NCBI GenBank assembly: GCA_014323675.1
Contig: JACONN010000006.1
Coordinates: 186,001 to 250,000 of the forward strand
Source of the DNA: Hormoscilla sp. GM7CHS1pb
GTDB taxonomy: Bacteria > Cyanobacteriota > Cyanobacteriia > Cyanobacteriales > Desertifilaceae
Direction: 5' to 3'
Length of the DNA stretch: 64,000 bases
Part shown: positions 1 through 9,335 of the stretch, piece after piece
How the letters are laid out: each line of letters starts with the position of its first letter
Numbering within the stretch: position 1 is the first letter of the stretch
Position numbers and translations under genes: made by a program
Notes under the pieces: model-generated
Told to the model about the DNA's origin: nothing
The model's database searches: none
The model's input: only the letters and a program-made list of their open reading frames with translations

Positions 1-1065
1 AGGCAAATACCCAAACCTCTAGCGGTTTTCACTAGAGTCCCGGAGGGGTTGACTTTCCGGTATTGAGCGATCGCCTCAGCAATGGGAACGCTAACGACTT
101 GCCGATTTTGCCAAGTCACCATGCGATCGTAATTGTCTTCAGCGATCAAATCAACTGCTGCCACGCCAAAAGCGGAAGCCGTTAAGCGATCGAGAGGAGA
201 AGGCATCCCCCGCGCTGGGTATGTCCTAACACGGTGACTCTGGTTTCGGCACCGCTACAGAGAGAAATTTTATCTGCCAAATATTGACCGATGCCACCTA
301 AGCGACGTTGACCTAAAACGTTGGTATTGGTAATTGCTTCTCCTTCTTCGCTACAAACTGCTTCTGAGACAATTATTAAACAGTAATTCTTGCCTTGGTC
401 CTGACGTTGTCTAATTTTGCTACAGATGCTTTCAATTGTGTAAGGAATTTCCGGAATCAGGATCACGTCAGCACCCCCAGCAATTCCCGCAGAGATGGCG
501 ATATGTCCGGCATCCGTCCCATCACTTCCAGGATCATTACCCGACTGTGACTGGCAGCTGTGAAATGCAGGCGGTCCAAAGCTTCAGTAGCAATATTAAC
601 AGCCGTGTCGAAACCGATACAATGTTCGGTAATGCCGATGTCGTTATCGATGGTTTTGGGTATGCCTACCAGGTTAATATCGCCCTGCTGGGCCAGGCGT
701 CGGAGAATGGCCAGACTGCCATCGCCGCCAATGCCGATCAGGGCATCTAGCCCTAACTTGCGGTATCCGGCGATAATCTCTGCCGATCGATCGATCGTCT
801 TTCCATCTGGCATCGGGTATGCAAAGGGGTCGCCCTTATTGGTGGTTCCTAGCATTGTCCCCCCTATTGTCAACAAATTCTCCACATTGTTGATATCTAG
901 GGCGATCGCCTGGGGGGGGTCTGCCATCAAGCCGTTAGTCGCTTGACGAATTCCCTGAACTGAGTAATCATAACCTGTAGCACGCAGTACAACGGCGCGA
1001 ATGATGGCATTTAAGCCAGCACAGTCGCCGCCACTGGTGAGAATGCCAATATGTTTTTCTCCCAT
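1..1065 (-). CDS. pfkA: 6-phosphofructokinase, 3' end outside window, two frameshifts
   Basis: Phosphorylates fructose 6-phosphate in glycolysis; cytosolic. From the ATG at 1065 the protein has the nucleotide loop GGDCAGLN near residue 15, GIGGDGS near 112 and the catalytic PKTIDNDI near 136. Gly in GGDGS is typical of ATP-using rather than pyrophosphate-using enzymes. The frame breaks twice: at about 514, where MGRDAGHIA would be encoded if one C were added, and in the C5 run at 208-212, after which TQRGG continues as MPSPLDRLTA in another frame to the window edge. Both are single missing bases in C/G runs and the homology downstream is undamaged, so sequencing error is likelier than decay. 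Divergent from era. Confidence 0.9.
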
Positions 1066-1153
1066 AGTTTGTCTCGCGAGCAAAGTCCCACAAGTAAATT
1101 AGACTTAATTCAGGACAGTAAGAGCAAATTACATTTTAATTTAATCTTCTCGG

Positions 1154-2095
1154 ATGCAAGATACTTCTCAGTTAGTCGGCCCGGCGATTCCGGTAGCACC
1201 CGAGGGGTTCCGATCGGGCTTCATCGGCATTATCGGACGCCCGAATGTGGGCAAGTCTACGATTGTGAATCAGCTAGTGGGGCAAAAAATTGCCATCACT
1301 TCGCCAGTAGCACAGACGACGCGCAACCGCTTGCGGGGCATCTTGACTACACCGGCAGCCCAGCTAATTTTGGTAGATACCCCAGGAATCCACAAACCCC
1401 ATCATCAGTTGGGGAAGGTGCTAGTGAAAAATGCAAAAATGGCCATTAAATCAGTGGATCTGCTGCTGTTTGTAGTTGATGCTTCGGTTCCGGCGGGCGG
1501 GGGCGATCGCTACATAGTGGATCTGCTAGCCCATACCCAGATACCCGTGATTTTAGGATTGAACAAAGGCGATCTGCAACCGTCAGATTGCCAGAAGCTG
1601 GATGCCAGTTACGCGCAGTTTGCTGAGGCAAAAAATTGGCATATGTCTAAGTTTTCGGCCCTGAGTTCCGAGGGATTAGAACAGCTGCAAAGGTTATTAA
1701 TTGAGCAGCTAGAACCCGGACCCTACTATTATCCCCCAGATTTGGTGACGGATCAACCAGAACGTTTTATTATGGGGGAATTAATTCGAGAGCAAGTTTT
1801 GCTGCTGACTCGGGAGGAAGTTCCCCACTCGGTAGCTATTCAGATTGAAAAGGTAGAGGAAAAACCAAAGATTACTCGGGTTTTTGCCGCTATTCACGTG
1901 GAAAGAGATTCTCAAAAAGGTATTTTGATTGGGAATAAGGGCAGTATGCTGAAGGCGATCGGGACTGCGGCGCGGGAGCAAATGCAGAAATTAATTGCCG
2001 GTCAAGTATATCTAGAGTTATTTGTCAAGGTGCAACCAAAGTGGCGACAGAATCGCCTGCGCTTGGCCGAGTTGGGCTATAGAGTGGAGAATTGA
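1154..2095 (+). CDS. era: GTPase Era
   Basis: Ras-like GTPase that binds the 3' end of 16S rRNA during 30S subunit maturation. The 313-aa length fits the family. The GTPase domain shows G1 GRPNVGKS at residues 28-35, G3 DTPGIH at 75-80 and G4 NKGD at 137-140. The C-terminal KH domain has GNKG near residue 257. The roughly 20 extra residues before the G1 strand are common in cyanobacterial Era. It is transcribed alone, divergently from pfkA. The frame is intact. Confidence 0.96.
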   Translation: MQDTSQLVGPAIPVAPEGFRSGFIGIIGRPNVGKSTIVNQLVGQKIAITSPVAQTTRNRLRGILTTPAAQLILVDTPGIHKPHHQLGKVLVKNAKMAIKSVDLLLFVVDASVPAGGGDRYIVDLLAHTQIPVILGLNKGDLQPSDCQKLDASYAQFAEAKNWHMSKFSALSSEGLEQLQRLLIEQLEPGPYYYPPDLVTDQPERFIMGELIREQVLLLTREEVPHSVAIQIEKVEEKPKITRVFAAIHVERDSQKGILIGNKGSMLKAIGTAAREQMQKLIAGQVYLELFVKVQPKWRQNRLRLAELGYRVEN

Positions 2096-2254
2096 AAATA
2101 TTGCAAATTGCGTTACCAGGCAGATCCTGGTAACGAGGTGAAATCTTGCCAATGGCGAATGGTGAATGCAAACAAAATGTATGAACCATTAGCCCAGATA
2201 TCGGTTAAGCTATAAATAGATAGCTGTATAGAGAGTTGTGGAGACGACCGGAGA

Positions 2255-3355
2255 ATGACAGAACTGCTGAGCCCTTTTGACTTGCGAGGTTTACCCCTCA
2301 AAAACAGAGTAGTAATGGCTCCCATGACTCGGGGCCGCGCGGGAGTCGATCGCATGCCCAATGCCTTGATGGCGGAGTATTACGCTCAACGGGCTGGCGC
2401 CGGTTTGATTATTACCGAGGCTACGGTAATTTCCCCGCAAGCCAATGGATGGCAAAATACGCCTGGTATTTACTCGGATGAACAAGGGGAAGCCTGGAAG
2501 CAGGTTGTAGATGCAGTTCATGCTCAAGGAACGCATATTTTTCTGCAACTTTGGCATTGTGGGCGAGCCTCTCACAGTAGTTTTCAGGAAAATGGCGAAC
2601 TGCCAGTTGCCCCTTCTGCAATTAAGCTGAATGGAGAATACGTTCATACCCCCATTGGCAAGCAACCCTATGAAACACCTCGGGCTTTAGAAACGGCAGA
2701 GATTGGGCAGATTGTGGAGGATTATCGTCAGGCGGCAGAACGAGCTAAAATGGCTGGTTTTGATGGGGTAGAGATTCATGCGGCCAATGGCTATTTGATT
2801 GACCAGTTTCTACAGTCTAAAACCAACCACCGGACTGATAAATATGGTGGCAGCATTGAAAACAGATACCGTTTTCTGAAAGAAGTTCTGGAATCTGTCC
2901 TCACAGTATGGTCGCCTAATATGGTAGGGGTTAGGCTTGCTCCCAACGGTAGTTTTAATGACATGGGTTCGCCAGACTTTCGAGAAACTTTTCTTTACGT
3001 AGCCGAGCAATTGGACCCTTACTCCTTGGCTTACATCCACGTGATGGATGGTCTGGGTTTTGGCTTTCACAAATTGGGAGAACCGATGAGTTTGGCGGAA
3101 TTGAGATCGGTGTGGAAAGGTCCGCTGATGGGAAACTGCGGGTACGAGCAGTCAACGGCTGAAGCGGCCATTCAAGAGGGAAATGCTGATTTAATTGCTT
3201 TTGGACGCCCATTTATTAGCAATCCAGATTTGGTCGATCGTTTTGCCAATGGCTGGCCCCTGAATCCACCAGCAGATATGCAGATTTGGTTTTCCTTTGA
3301 GAAGGAAGGCTATACGGATTTTCCCACTTACCAAGCATCTCAATCAGCAGTATAA
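2255..3355 (+). CDS. Alkene reductase, Old Yellow Enzyme family (NemA-like)
   Basis: FMN-dependent TIM-barrel enoate reductase that uses NAD(P)H to reduce activated C=C bonds in electrophiles such as maleimides and nitro-compounds. The 366 aa fit the family. N-terminal FDLRGLPLKNRVVMAPMTR is the typical first strand with the FMN-contact threonine. The substrate-binding His/Asn pair and proton-donor Tyr are visible in EIHAANGY (H175, N178, Y180), and FGRPFISNPDLV is the C-terminal flavin-phosphate region. Monocistronic. The natural substrate cannot be read from sequence. Confidence 0.93.
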   Translation: MTELLSPFDLRGLPLKNRVVMAPMTRGRAGVDRMPNALMAEYYAQRAGAGLIITEATVISPQANGWQNTPGIYSDEQGEAWKQVVDAVHAQGTHIFLQLWHCGRASHSSFQENGELPVAPSAIKLNGEYVHTPIGKQPYETPRALETAEIGQIVEDYRQAAERAKMAGFDGVEIHAANGYLIDQFLQSKTNHRTDKYGGSIENRYRFLKEVLESVLTVWSPNMVGVRLAPNGSFNDMGSPDFRETFLYVAEQLDPYSLAYIHVMDGLGFGFHKLGEPMSLAELRSVWKGPLMGNCGYEQSTAEAAIQEGNADLIAFGRPFISNPDLVDRFANGWPLNPPADMQIWFSFEKEGYTDFPTYQASQSAV

Positions 3356-3379
3356 TTGGGACAGCAGAACGATCGATCT

Positions 3380-3640
3380 GATTCGTAGGGCGGGCGTCTC
3401 GCCTGCCCGGGACCGTGGCGCAGGCGGGGACGCCTGCGGTAGGGCAAGGCAATTGAAAGGAAAGCAATAGTTATGCTAGCAAAACGGCGTCCGCGCTGGG
3501 TATCGAGATAGTATGCAAACGACCATTAGTATACTCAATTTGAAACTTCTGGGGAAAGACTAAAGTCTTTATTACGAACAGGGAAAGACTAAAGTCTTTA
3601 CTACGAACAGGGAAAGACTAAAGTCTTTACTACGAACAGG
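3380..3640. repeat. Intergenic repeats: GC-rich palindromes and three 29-bp tandem units
   Basis: The 300-bp gap before the hlyD-like gene holds no gene. At 3388-3450 there are GC-rich segments of the CGGGCGTCTCGCCTGCCCG type, also seen at about 5182. At 3552-3640 a 29-bp unit of the form GGGAAAGACTAAAGTCTTTA followed by a short CTACGAACA tail occurs three times with one mismatch; each unit contains the palindrome AAAGACTAAAGTCTTT. The reverse complement resembles the GTTCGTAGTAAACGC units at 62.3-62.5 kb, so the two arrays may be one family. Confidence 0.8.
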
Positions 3641-3665
3641 ACCTTAAACAGAGAGGATTGAAGTG

Positions 3666-5167
3666 ATGCAAATTCCCATGATTGATAAAAAAAATAAATC
3701 GCCAGCTCCCTGGATACTGGGGCTAGTAGCAGCTAGCTTGGTGGGAAGCACAGCGGTCGCTTATGTGATAACGCAAACAGCTATACCTAAAGCTACCGAA
3801 GTGCTGGAACTGACTGTGCCCGTAGAAAGTAAAAATATGACGGTGCGCATTACTGCTAGTGGCGTGGTTCAACCTGTAAAACGAGTTAATCTCAGTCCCA
3901 AGGTCTCCGGACGCTTAGCTGAATTATATGTCGAACAGGGCGATCGGGTGGAGGCAGAACAAGTAATTGCCAGCATGGAAAGTCGAGAAATTGATGCTCA
4001 GTTGATGCAAGCGAAGGCCCGTCTGGCCCGCGCTAAAGCCGAAAGAGATGAGTCGATCGCGGGAAGTCGCCCAGAAAATATCGCCGCAGCGCAAGCGCGG
4101 GTAGACCGCGCTCGGGCAATTTTAGACGCACTGCGGGCTGGTAGTCGTAGGGAAGACATTGCCGAGGCCCGAGCTACTGTTACTAGATCCGAGGCCCTGG
4201 TAACAGAGGCGCGATCGCGATTAGAATTAGCTTCCCAGAGAGTCAGGCGCAACCAGTATTTGGCGGATGAGGGAGCAATTTCCAGCGATGATTTGGATCT
4301 AATTATAGATGAAGAGCGCCGGGCAAAAGCGACGCTGCAACAAATGCAAGCGGGGGTGGGGGAAGCGAAACGACGCCTAGAAAGGCTGGAAAATGGGAAT
4401 CGTGCGGAAGACATTGCCGAAGCGGAAGCTTCTTTAGCAGAAGCGCAAAGTCAATTAGCTGAATTGGTGAATGGTTCTCGTCCCGAGGACATCGCTAAGG
4501 CGGAAGCAGATGTGGCCGAAGCTGAGGCAAATGTTCGTTACTATCAAGTGCAATTGGAAGATACTGAAGTGCGCGCTCCTTTTTCTGGTTTAATCGTGCA
4601 GAAATATGCCGATCCGGGAGCCTTCGTGACCCAGCAACTTCTGCTTCCGATGCCAGTTCGGCTACTTCTACTTCTGTTGTCGCCTTGGCAAAGGGTTTGG
4701 AAGTTTTAGCGAAAGTGCCAGAGGCAGATATCAGTCAAATTAAACCCAATCAGATAGTGGAAATTGTGGCCGATGCCTATCCAGACCAGGTTTTTCAAGG
4801 TAAGGTGAAGTTGATCGCCCCCGAAGCAATTAAGGAACGAGACGTGACTTTATTTCAGGTGCGGGTGGCGATCGCGACGGGTGTCGATAAGCTACAATCG
4901 GGAATGAATGCGGAGCTGAACTTTCTGGGGGACGAGTTGCGGGATGCTTTAGTTGTACCGACTGTAGCGATTATCACGAACAAAGGGAAGACAGGGGTTT
5001 TAATTCCCAATGATAGAAATAAACCTAGCTTTCAACCGGTGACGATCGGCTCTACTTTTGGCAATCAAATCCAGATTCTCGATGGTATAGAAGAGGGCGA
5101 TAGGGTATTTGTGGAACTCCCGGAAGGACAAAAATTAGAAGATATCATCAAAAAGGAAATTAAATAA
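3666..5167 (+). CDS. HlyD-family membrane fusion (adaptor) protein, one frameshift
   Basis: Periplasmic adaptor that joins an inner-membrane ABC exporter to an outer-membrane channel. An N-terminal membrane anchor lies at about residues 12-32. The biotinyl-lipoyl half-motif is VSGRLAELYVEQGDRVEAEQ. A long alpha-hairpin follows with repeated blocks SRPENIAAA, SRREDIAEA, NRAEDIAEA and SRPEDIAKA. The second lipoyl half is APFSGLIVQKYADPGAFV and the beta-barrel ends near IKKEIK. One C is missing in the CCC run at 4630-4632; restoring it gives VTPATSASDASSATST and joins both halves. Start taken at ATG 3666 behind GAGAGG; GTG at 3663 is possible. First gene of an export operon. Confidence 0.9.
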
Positions 5168-5175
5168 GACAGTTC

Positions 5176-5245
5176 CGTATGGCCGGCGTCTCGCCTGCCC
5201 GGGTTCGACTCACAATTCACAATTTACAATTCACAATTTACAAAT
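5176..5245. repeat. Repeat segment between adaptor and permease genes
   Basis: The gap carries a GC-rich GGCGTCTCGCCTGCCCGGG segment shared with about 3390, then an AT-rich run of alternating CAATTCACAATTTA units ending directly at the permease ATG. No Shine-Dalgarno sequence is visible in front of that ATG, so the repeat seems to have replaced the usual ribosome-binding region. Confidence 0.7.
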
Positions 5246-5246
5246 C

Positions 5247-6464
5247 ATGGACATTGTAGAAAATCTGAAGATAGCGGGTACGACGCTGCTGGCAAATAAG
5301 ATGCGCAGTACCTTGACGATGTTGGGAATTATCATTGGCAATGCTTCCGTGATCGGGATGATTGGCATTGGCGAAGGGGCGCAGAAGTTTGTGGAAGGTC
5401 AGGTGAATTCCCTGGGACCAAACGTGCTGTTTATTTTGCCAGGGAGTCCGGAAGCGCAAACTCGGCCTGTTTATCCGCCTCAGACTTTGGTGTTAGCAGA
5501 TGCCGAGGCGATCGCAACGCAAGTTCCGTCTGTGAAAGCAGTAGCACCGAGGCTAAGTGGTAGCGAATTGATTAGTTACCGGAATAAAAATGTTTCCACT
5601 TCGATCACGGGAACGACGCCAGAGATGCTGACAGTAAGGAGTTTGGATGTTGCCAGAGGTCGGTTTTTGAGCGAGTTAGATTTGCAGCGGAATGAAACTG
5701 TAGTGGCCTTGGGTTCGGAACTTGCCGAACAATTGTTTGGGGATAAAGATCCTTTGGGTAAATCTATACGACTAAAAAATGTGAGTCTGCGGGTGATAGG
5801 GGTGATGCAGCCGAAAGGTTCTAGTTTTGGCGATAATATGGATATGAACGCCTACGTTCCCCTGACAACGATGGCGAACAGGATTACGGGACGGACTTCT
5901 CCCTATGGCATTCAAGTTACGTTTATTTCTATCTCTGTTAAGGATGAAGATAGCATGAATGCGGCCCAGTTTCAAATTGAAAATCTGTTGAGACTGCGGC
6001 ATAAAATTACTGACGAGGATGATTTTACTGTCCGCAACCAGAAGGATTTAATGCAGATTATGGGGCAGATTACCGGGGCCCTGACCCTGATGTTGGCCGC
6101 GATCGCGGCTATTTCTCTGATAGTCGGCGGCATTGGCATTATGAATATTATGCTAGTTTCGGTGACCGAACGTACTCAGGAAATCGGACTGCGCAAGGCG
6201 ATCGGGGCTTCAGAACGAGATATCCTAATTCAGTTTACGATCGAGTCGGTAATTCTTTCCGCAGCAGGGGGATTAATTGGGACGACGATCGGGGTGAGTG
6301 GGGTCCTTCTGGTCGCCGCCTTTAGTGCCCTAGAATCAGGGGTTTCCCTGGGGGCGATCGCAGTTGCTGTGGGAGTTTCTGGTAGTATCGGTCTATTTTT
6401 CGGCATCTTTCCCGCCCGACAAGCTGCTAAACTAGACCCGATCGTTGCCCTCCGCAGCGCTTAG
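5247..6464 (+). CDS. ABC transporter permease, MacB/FtsX type
   Basis: Inner-membrane component of a tripartite export system. The 405-aa protein has the MacB layout: one membrane segment near residues 20-45 (MRSTLTMLGIIIGNASVIGM), a large periplasmic domain to about residue 265, then three membrane segments (near 275-300, 325-350 and 365-390) that form the FtsX domain. The junction TQEIGLRKAIGASERDILIQ is the classical coupling loop of MacB permeases. Unlike E. coli MacB, the ATPase is a separate downstream gene, as in cyanobacterial DevBCA-like exporters. The exported substrate is unknown. Confidence 0.93.
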   Translation: MDIVENLKIAGTTLLANKMRSTLTMLGIIIGNASVIGMIGIGEGAQKFVEGQVNSLGPNVLFILPGSPEAQTRPVYPPQTLVLADAEAIATQVPSVKAVAPRLSGSELISYRNKNVSTSITGTTPEMLTVRSLDVARGRFLSELDLQRNETVVALGSELAEQLFGDKDPLGKSIRLKNVSLRVIGVMQPKGSSFGDNMDMNAYVPLTTMANRITGRTSPYGIQVTFISISVKDEDSMNAAQFQIENLLRLRHKITDEDDFTVRNQKDLMQIMGQITGALTLMLAAIAAISLIVGGIGIMNIMLVSVTERTQEIGLRKAIGASERDILIQFTIESVILSAAGGLIGTTIGVSGVLLVAAFSALESGVSLGAIAVAVGVSGSIGLFFGIFPARQAAKLDPIVALRSA

Positions 6465-6483
6465 AATAGAGAACAGTTAAGAT

Positions 6484-6503
6484 GGTGGGCACCGCCCACC
6501 TTA
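6484..6503. repeat. Short GTGGGCACCGCCCAC repeat
   Basis: A 6-bp stem with a 3-nt loop (GTGGGC-ACC-GCCCAC) lies between the permease stop and the ATPase start. Related copies occur at about 31385, 31418 and 60911. It lies in a frame open to the ATPase gene, but the better start with GGGAGAGAAGC in front is at 6518, so I leave it outside the gene. Confidence 0.65.
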
Positions 6504-6517
6504 CTTGGGAGAGAAGC

Positions 6518-7288
6518 ATGAAAAAAATATCAGCGATCGACAATCAAGAGGAAGTTCAACATCATCAGGATACTTCCAAACCAATCATCATTCGCCTAGA
6601 GAATATTTCCAAAGTATACAATATGGGGGATGTGGAAGTCAAGGCGCTACAAGATGTTAGTCTCACAGTAGAGAAAGGGGAATATTGCTCGATTATGGGC
6701 CCTTCAGGATCGGGGAAGTCTACGGCGATGAATGCGATCGGTTGTCTGGACAGACCGACTGCGGGTCGCTATTATTTGGATGGAGTAGATGTGGCCGGAA
6801 TGCCATCTAACCAACTAGCCCAAATTCGCAACCAAAAGCTGGGGTTCGTGTTCCAGCAATTTCACCTGTTACCCCAGCTAACTGCTTGGGAAAATGTGAT
6901 GCTACCAATGGTTTATGGGGGCGTTCGGCCAGCAGAAAGACGCGATCGGGCGGCGGAAGCTTTGCGCAGGGTTGGTTTGCACGATCGCATGCAGAATAAA
7001 CCCAATCAACTGTCGGGGGGACAGCAGCAACGGGTGGCGATCGCCCGGGCGATCGTGAACCGTCCGGTATTGCTGCTAGCGGACGAACCGACAGGGGCCC
7101 TGGACACGAAAACCACCCAAGAAGTGTTAGATATTTTTACCGAATTGAATGCCAGCGGGATGACAGTAGTGATGGTGACTCACGAACCGGAGGTAGCGAG
7201 TCAGACTCAGCGAATTGTGTGGTTTCGGGATGGTAAAGTTTTGCACTCCTATCTGAGGCCAGAGGATTTGCATCAGGCAGTATCTTGA
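6518..7288 (+). CDS. ABC transporter ATP-binding protein, MacB/LolD type
   Basis: Cytoplasmic ATPase that powers the neighbouring permease and adaptor. In the 256-aa product Walker A is GPSGSGKST at residues 61-69, the Q-loop region is FVFQQFHLLPQLTAWENV, the signature LSGGQQQR is near 165, Walker B LLLADEPTGALD near 184 and the switch histidine lies in VTHEPE. The start at 6518 is chosen because GGGAGAGAAGC precedes it and the upstream in-frame stretch is the GTGGGC repeat. Last gene of the hlyD-permease-ATPase operon. Confidence 0.94.
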   Translation: MKKISAIDNQEEVQHHQDTSKPIIIRLENISKVYNMGDVEVKALQDVSLTVEKGEYCSIMGPSGSGKSTAMNAIGCLDRPTAGRYYLDGVDVAGMPSNQLAQIRNQKLGFVFQQFHLLPQLTAWENVMLPMVYGGVRPAERRDRAAEALRRVGLHDRMQNKPNQLSGGQQQRVAIARAIVNRPVLLLADEPTGALDTKTTQEVLDIFTELNASGMTVVMVTHEPEVASQTQRIVWFRDGKVLHSYLRPEDLHQAVS

Positions 7289-7313
7289 CAAATCATGTCC
7301 TGGGGATTATGAT
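7285..7313 (+). promoter_or_regulatory. Consensus sigma-70-type promoter TTGACA-17-TATGAT
   Basis: TTGACA at 7285-7290 and TATGAT at 7308-7313 are separated by exactly 17 bases. The promoter points at the addiction-module gene at 7398 and overlaps the last codons of the upstream ATPase gene. Confidence 0.75.
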
Positions 7314-7397
7314 AGTAGAGAAGGTTTGGTCGGCGATCGCCTCCGGTAACATCCAGACCTATGTCAAGATCGCGTAATTATTACCAAGAGGAAAGCT

Positions 7398-7625
7398 ATG
7401 ACAACCCCATTACTCAACGAAATCTTGCAGATGAGTATCCCAGAACGACTAGAATTGATTGAGAGGATATGGGACAGGATCTCTGCTGTTCCTGATGCCA
7501 TTGAGTTGACAGAAGCCAAACGGCAAGAACTCAGCGATCGTTTAGAACGATACAGGCAAAATCATGCTTCCGGTTCGACTTGGGATGAAGTTAAGCAAAG
7601 AATTTCCCAATCAATGATCGTGTAA
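7398..7625 (+). CDS. Addiction-module antitoxin-like protein (TIGR02574 type), no toxin partner
   Basis: A 75-aa protein with the typical N-terminal LLNEILQMSIPERLELIERIWDRI helix and a charged C-terminus containing SGSTWDEVKQRI, which places it in the putative addiction-module component family. These are usually followed by a RelE/ParE-type toxin; here the next gene is xisI and no toxin follows, so it is an orphan antitoxin. GAGGAAAGC gives a ribosome-binding site before the ATG, and a consensus promoter lies upstream. Confidence 0.85.
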   Translation: MTTPLLNEILQMSIPERLELIERIWDRISAVPDAIELTEAKRQELSDRLERYRQNHASGSTWDEVKQRISQSMIV

Positions 7626-7665
7626 AACTGATAATCTACGATCCCAAGCAGGAGGAGATTAAGCA

Positions 7666-8004
7666 ATGGATAAAATAGATAGTTATCGACAAGCGATCGA
7701 GCAAATTTTGACAGAACATGCAGAACTTACGAGTTCAAAAGATTCTGGAGTAAAAGCGCAGTTGATATTCGATCGGGAACGGCACCACTATCAGTTGAGT
7801 TATGTGGGTTGGCAAGGAGATAAGCGGGCATTTGGTCCGGTGATGCACTTTGACATTGAAGATGGCAAGATTTGGGTTCAGTATAACGGCACTGAAGATG
7901 CTGTTGCTGAAAGGTTAGTTGAGATGGGCGTACCCCCTACCGATATCGTGTTGGGTTTTCATTCGGCTTTTAAGCGTCAGTTTACCCGTTATGCGGTTGG
8001 TTAA
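7666..8004 (+). CDS. xisI: XisI-family protein
   Basis: 112-aa member of the XisI family, first described as a factor for fdxN-element excision in Anabaena but common in cyanobacteria without such elements. Recognised by MDKIDSYRQAIEQILTEHAE, the DRERHHYQLSYVGW core and the ending ERLVEMGVPPTDIVLGFHSA. A strong AGGAGGAG lies before the ATG. Its usual partner xisH is not adjacent. The biochemical role of the family is not settled. Confidence 0.93.
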   Translation: MDKIDSYRQAIEQILTEHAELTSSKDSGVKAQLIFDRERHHYQLSYVGWQGDKRAFGPVMHFDIEDGKIWVQYNGTEDAVAERLVEMGVPPTDIVLGFHSAFKRQFTRYAVG

Positions 8005-8071
8005 GGGAAGTTAAGGGAAAGGAGGCGATCGCATTCCGAAGCCTGGGGACAAAAAAGCCGCAGGCGGGCTC

Positions 8072-8100
8072 TTGACAAAGTAGACTGACATGGTTAGAAT
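8072..8100 (+). promoter_or_regulatory. Consensus promoter TTGACA-17-TAGAAT before the DUF262 operon
   Basis: TTGACA at 8072-8077 and TAGAAT at 8095-8100 are spaced by 17 bases and lie about 100 bases upstream of the GTG start at 8208. It gives the three-gene DUF262/AAA operon its own transcription start, separate from xisI. Confidence 0.72.
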
Positions 8101-8207
8101 AAAGCAAGGTGACCGGTAACCAGTCTGGCAAGAGGTGGTGCTGGCAGGCCCGGAGAGCAGATGGTAAGATAGAATCGGAACATCAAGTGAGCACAGGAGG
8201 AAGCATT

Positions 8208-9335
8208 GTGACAGAAAAGCCGCAGCTACGAGAAAATCCCCTCGACGATGATGAGAACGAGGATGAGGATGAACGACACCAAACAGACAGCTTGGAGTAT
8301 GACCCTGAGAAGATTAATATTGCTACTAGGGAACCGACGATCGAGCAACTACTCAAACGAATTGATGAGGACGCACTGGACTTAGCCCCTGATTTTCAGC
8401 GTAAGGCTAACCTATGGGACGACGACAGTAAAAGCCTACTGATTGAATCGATCATCATCCGTATACCCCTGCCAGCATTCTACGTGGATGCAACGAATGA
8501 AGATCAATGGTTGGTTGTCGATGGACTACAAAGGCTAACAGCTCTCAAACAGTTTGTCAAAGATAAAAAGCTGGTGCTAAGTAAATTAGACTACCTCAAG
8601 GAACTTGAAGGTAAAACTTACGATCAAATAAGTCGTAAATACCAGCGTCGCATTGAAGAAACACAAGTAACTGTCTATCAGATTGAAAAAGGTACGCCTA
8701 TTGAAGTTAAATTCAATATATTCAAGCGCATTAATACAGGCGGACTGCCGCTAGTAAACCAAGAAATACGTCACGCTCTCAACCCTGGTAAGGCAATTAA
8801 ATTGTTGGCAAATCTAGCTGATTCTCAAGAATTTACAAAGGCAACTAAGTTCAGCGAGAAGAGAAAAAGCCGGATGGATGACAGAGAATTCGTCTTGGGT
8901 TTCTTAGCATTCACGCTTACCTCTTACAAAGATTATCAAGATGGCAAAAGAGATAGTTTTTTAAATGAGGCGATGGCTAAGATAAATAAACTTGATGATG
9001 CTGAAATTGATAGTCTGGATAAGAAGTTTAGAAAAGCGATGAATGATGCAATGGATATATTTGGTGACGATGTATTTCGGAAAATTTATAATACTAAGAA
9101 GAAGAAAAAACAACCAGTCAATAGAGCGATGTTTGAAGGCTGGTCAGTGATCATTAGCCATCTCAGCAATTCCGATATAAAACTGTTGAAAGAACGCCAA
9201 CATTTGTTAAGATATAAATTTGGAGATCGCCTAGAAAAAGATAAGATGTTTGAGCATTCGTTATCCCAGGCAGCTAAAGATATAAAGTATCGATTTGAAA
9301 CCATTAACAAATTAATCCAGGAAGTGCTCTCATGA
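8208..9335 (+). CDS. DUF262 domain protein, first gene of a putative defence operon
   Basis: 375 aa from a GTG start chosen because AGGAGG lies 7 bases upstream. The N-terminus is very acidic (DDDENEDEDE, residues 13-22). The DUF262 motifs follow: PDFQR at 61-65 with W70, ESIIIRIPLPAFY at 80-92, DGLQRLTAL at 105-113 (usual form DGQQR) and FKRINTGGLPLVNQEIRHAL from 162. DUF262 is the ParB-like nucleotide-hydrolysing domain of GmrSD-type and BrxU-type nucleases, but the HNH (DUF1524) domain of those enzymes is absent. Overlaps the next gene by 4 bases (ATGA), so translation is coupled. Function in this operon is inferred only. Confidence 0.88.
   Translation: MTEKPQLRENPLDDDENEDEDERHQTDSLEYDPEKINIATREPTIEQLLKRIDEDALDLAPDFQRKANLWDDDSKSLLIESIIIRIPLPAFYVDATNEDQWLVVDGLQRLTALKQFVKDKKLVLSKLDYLKELEGKTYDQISRKYQRRIEETQVTVYQIEKGTPIEVKFNIFKRINTGGLPLVNQEIRHALNPGKAIKLLANLADSQEFTKATKFSEKRKSRMDDREFVLGFLAFTLTSYKDYQDGKRDSFLNEAMAKINKLDDAEIDSLDKKFRKAMNDAMDIFGDDVFRKIYNTKKKKKQPVNRAMFEGWSVIISHLSNSDIKLLKERQHLLRYKFGDRLEKDKMFEHSLSQAAKDIKYRFETINKLIQEVLS

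Noticed and set aside
3552..3640. Three 29-bp repeats as a mini CRISPR
   Set aside because: The copies are contiguous without spacers and contain an internal palindrome typical of cyanobacterial dispersed repeats.
7666..8004. xisI as proof of a heterocyst excision element
   Set aside because: No xisH, no recombinase and no attachment repeats; XisI proteins are widespread in non-heterocystous cyanobacteria.
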